Part shown: positions 14,497 to 15,397 of the stretch, piece by piece | Layout of the letters: every line of letters begins with the position of its first letter | Position numbering within the stretch: position 1 is the first letter of the stretch | Translations under genes and position numbers: made by a program | The notes under the pieces: model-generated | Database searches by the model: none | What the model saw: the letters and a program-made list of their open reading frames with translations, nothing else | Told to the model about the DNA's origin: nothing | Assembly: GCA_024636075.1 (NCBI GenBank) | Contig: JAGXHS010000140.1 | Location: 1 to 15,397 of the forward strand | Source of the DNA: Propionibacteriaceae bacterium | GTDB taxonomy: Bacteria > Actinomycetota > Actinomycetes > Propionibacteriales > Propionibacteriaceae | Direction: 5' to 3' | DNA length: 15,397 nucleotides

Positions 14497-14661
14497 CGCG
14501 CACCTCCCGCGCCAGATCGTGGTGCGCCACTCGGCGCACCCTTGTTTCGACCCAGGGGTGATGGGAGCCCCGGTGCGGCTGGGGGTCGAAGCCAGCCGCA
14601 CCGGAGCAGTCCCGGTTGTTCGAACGGGCACCGAAGGCCTTCCCCAAGCCCTCCAGCACAA
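14497..14661 (-). ncRNA. Structured leader of the SOS operon (hairpins, possible pseudoknot, possible RBS switch)
   Basis: About 165 bases between the SOS box and the DUF6504 start hold no convincing gene but much structure in the minus-strand transcript. Hairpin A is a perfect 13-bp stem: CCGGTGCGGCTGG (14604-14592) with CCAGCCGCACCGG (14582-14570), and a 9-base loop. Eight loop bases, TTCGACCC (14590-14583), are complementary to GGGTCGAA downstream (14553-14546), allowing an H-type pseudoknot. Hairpin B is a perfect 8-bp stem, GGTGCGCC/GGCGCACC (14540-14533 and 14528-14521), with a 4-base loop. Its second arm can instead pair over 7 bases with GGTGCGC (14504-14498), which covers part of the Shine-Dalgarno and the spacer before ATG 14496. 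The pairings are seen directly. That they form or regulate anything is inference. I recognise no Rfam family. Confidence 0.45.
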
Positions 14662-14677
14662 TCGAACATGTGTTCGA
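14662..14677 (-). promoter_or_regulatory. LexA-binding SOS box
   Basis: The plus strand reads TCGAACATGTGTTCGA, which matches the actinobacterial/Gram-positive SOS consensus TCGAAC-N4-GTTCGA in every fixed position. It lies directly downstream of a -10 element (14692-14687) on the minus strand, over the expected transcription start, where LexA would block initiation. It should place DUF6504, dnaE2 and dinB under DNA-damage control. The plus-strand secreted-protein gene starts 114 bases away and is less likely to be controlled by it. Confidence 0.9.
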
Positions 14678-14686
14678 ACAAGGTCC

Positions 14687-14716
14687 ACTATAGACACGCC
14701 CCCCGACAGATGTCCA
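14687..14716 (-). promoter_or_regulatory. Promoter of the DUF6504-dnaE2-dinB operon
   Basis: On the minus strand, TGGACA (14716-14711) and TATAGT (14692-14687) are separated by 18 bases, and each differs from the sigma-70-type consensus at one position. Transcription would start near 14680, at the edge of the SOS box, giving a leader of about 185 bases. The placement relative to the SOS box makes this the most likely operon promoter. Confidence 0.7.
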
Positions 14717-14743
14717 CGTCCACGGATCCACGAACTCCCGGGC

Positions 14744-14749
14744 CATAAT
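14744..14749 (+). promoter_or_regulatory. Possible -10 element for the secreted-protein gene
   Basis: CATAAT differs from TATAAT at one position and lies 41 bases before the ATG at 14791. I see no good -35 box at the right distance. It is plausible as the promoter of the divergent gene but weak on its own. Confidence 0.35.
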
Positions 14750-14790
14750 TGGGTCAAGTTCTCAGACCATTCGGAAGGACTCCCGATCAC

Positions 14791-15397
14791 ATGTCACTCG
14801 CACGCCGCCTCGCAGCCCTGACCGTGACCACCGGCATGGCGGTGACCCTTTCGGTGGTGGCGCATGCGGCGCCGCCCGCACTACCCAAGACACTGACCGT
14901 CGTCTGCCCCGGCTTGGGGGCAGTGAGCGTGGAAACGCATGGATCCCTTGCCGCCGCGACGGTGGGTGCCGGCCCGGTCACCCTGGCCGGGCCACCGGTG
15001 GTGACCGCGTCCGGCGCCTTCGGCGACGTCACCGATGGTTCACTGCCGGGCACCGCGATCGCCTGCGAACCGGCCCAGTTGTCGGCTGCCAACGCCGGTC
15101 AGGTGCTGGAACCGTCGTCGGCATCCAGGGTCGGAGCCGCCACGAAACTGACTGATGTTCAGGTGCAGTTCGGGGTCACCGCTGACACCGACGCAGTGCT
15201 CGCGGCTTCCGCGACCAGCCCGCAGCTCAGCACCCGGGCCGCAACCGCTGTGGTCGACGACCCCGCCGGCTACGGCCCAGTCGTCGCCTTCCCCAGCACC
15301 TGGGGCATGCCATCGTACCTGTCGTCGCGGGCCAACATCTCGGCGGCCTACCGTGGCGCCGGCTCCGACACCATCTTCACCGCCAGCTCCGGCGCCA
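14791..15397 (+). CDS. Secreted protein of unknown function (5' part only)
   Basis: A partial gene: 202 codons are present and the frame is open to the right edge. The N-terminus is a classical Sec signal peptide: MSLARRLAAL gives the basic region, a hydrophobic stretch runs to about residue 22, and AHA at 24-26 is a likely signal peptidase I site. The mature part is rich in Ala, Gly, Thr, Val and Pro, with two Cys (39 and 92) that could form a disulphide, and it looks beta-rich. I recognise no domain. A GGAAGGA site lies about 11 bases before the ATG. It is divergent from the SOS operon. Codon use and GC match the neighbours, which supports it as a real gene. Extracellular or wall-associated placement is inferred from the signal peptide, since no anchor is visible in this part. 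Confidence 0.75.
   Translation, partial: MSLARRLAALTVTTGMAVTLSVVAHAAPPALPKTLTVVCPGLGAVSVETHGSLAAATVGAGPVTLAGPPVVTASGAFGDVTDGSLPGTAIACEPAQLSAANAGQVLEPSSASRVGAATKLTDVQVQFGVTADTDAVLAASATSPQLSTRAATAVVDDPAGYGPVVAFPSTWGMPSYLSSRANISAAYRGAGSDTIFTASSGA

Noticed and set aside
14611..14628. Second TTCGAA palindrome as another LexA site
   Set aside because: GTTCGAAC has the two half sites in the wrong order and spacing compared with TCGAAC-N4-GTTCGA. It is probably unrelated.
14166..14790. Long minus-strand frames starting at 14681 or 14790 that run through the leader into or past the DUF6504 gene
   Set aside because: They begin in or upstream of the promoter and SOS box and have non-protein-like composition before 14496. 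The ATG at 14496 has a strong GGGAGG site and matches the DUF6504 N-terminus.
1..15397. Mobile elements, CRISPR arrays, tRNA/rRNA genes, phage genes
   Set aside because: I saw no transposase or integrase motifs, no regularly spaced repeats other than the MraZ box and FtsL repeats, and no cloverleaf or rRNA sequence. GC and gene style are uniform.

Overview
The window is chromosomal DNA from a high-GC Gram-positive bacterium (Actinomycetota). The evidence is the high G+C content throughout, the mraZ-rsmH-ftsL-ftsI-murE order, a DUF3040 membrane protein beside it, a DnaE2/DinB pair, and an actinobacterial-type SOS box of the form TCGAAC-N4-GTTCGA. The long Ala/Lys tail on FtsL and the gene layout would suit a Propionibacteriales-like organism, but that placement is a weak inference.

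Layout. (1) Positions 1-4282, minus strand, hold the start of the division and cell wall (dcw) cluster, read from right to left: mraZ, rsmH (mraW), ftsL-like, ftsI, and the first 87 codons of murE. Each junction from rsmH onward overlaps by 1-4 bases (GTGA, TGATG, GTGA), so this is a translationally coupled operon. Four 10-bp-phased GTGG(G/A) repeats precede mraZ and are the expected MraZ autoregulatory site. The 148-base mraZ-rsmH gap can fold and carries a CUUCCCC loop that resembles the mraW RNA motif. (2) Positions 4473-8984, plus strand, divergent from mraZ, hold a MoxR ATPase, a DUF58 protein and a TgpA-type membrane transglutaminase-like protein, all tightly coupled. (3) Positions 8985-9356, minus strand, hold a DUF3040 membrane protein. 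It converges on the transglutaminase gene with no intergenic base. (4) Positions 9458-14496, minus strand, hold a DNA-damage operon: DUF6504, dnaE2 and dinB. It lies behind a promoter whose start region carries a consensus SOS box, and it has an unusually structured leader of about 180 bases. (5) From 14791, plus strand, an unrecognised secreted protein runs off the right edge.

How the genes work together. The dcw genes methylate 16S rRNA, make the wall precursor and build the septal transpeptidase complex, and MraZ senses and sets their expression. The MoxR/DUF58/transglutaminase genes form a widespread envelope-associated module of poorly known function. The DUF6504-DnaE2-DinB cassette looks like a LexA-controlled translesion synthesis (mutagenesis) unit. 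In it a catalytically intact DinB-type polymerase and a Trp-rich DUF6504 protein stand where mycobacteria-like organisms use ImuB and ImuA'. I see no phage, transposon, CRISPR, tRNA or rRNA. The most unusual signal is the leader of the SOS operon: a perfect 13-bp hairpin whose loop can form a pseudoknot, followed by an 8-bp hairpin that competes with pairing over the ribosome binding site.
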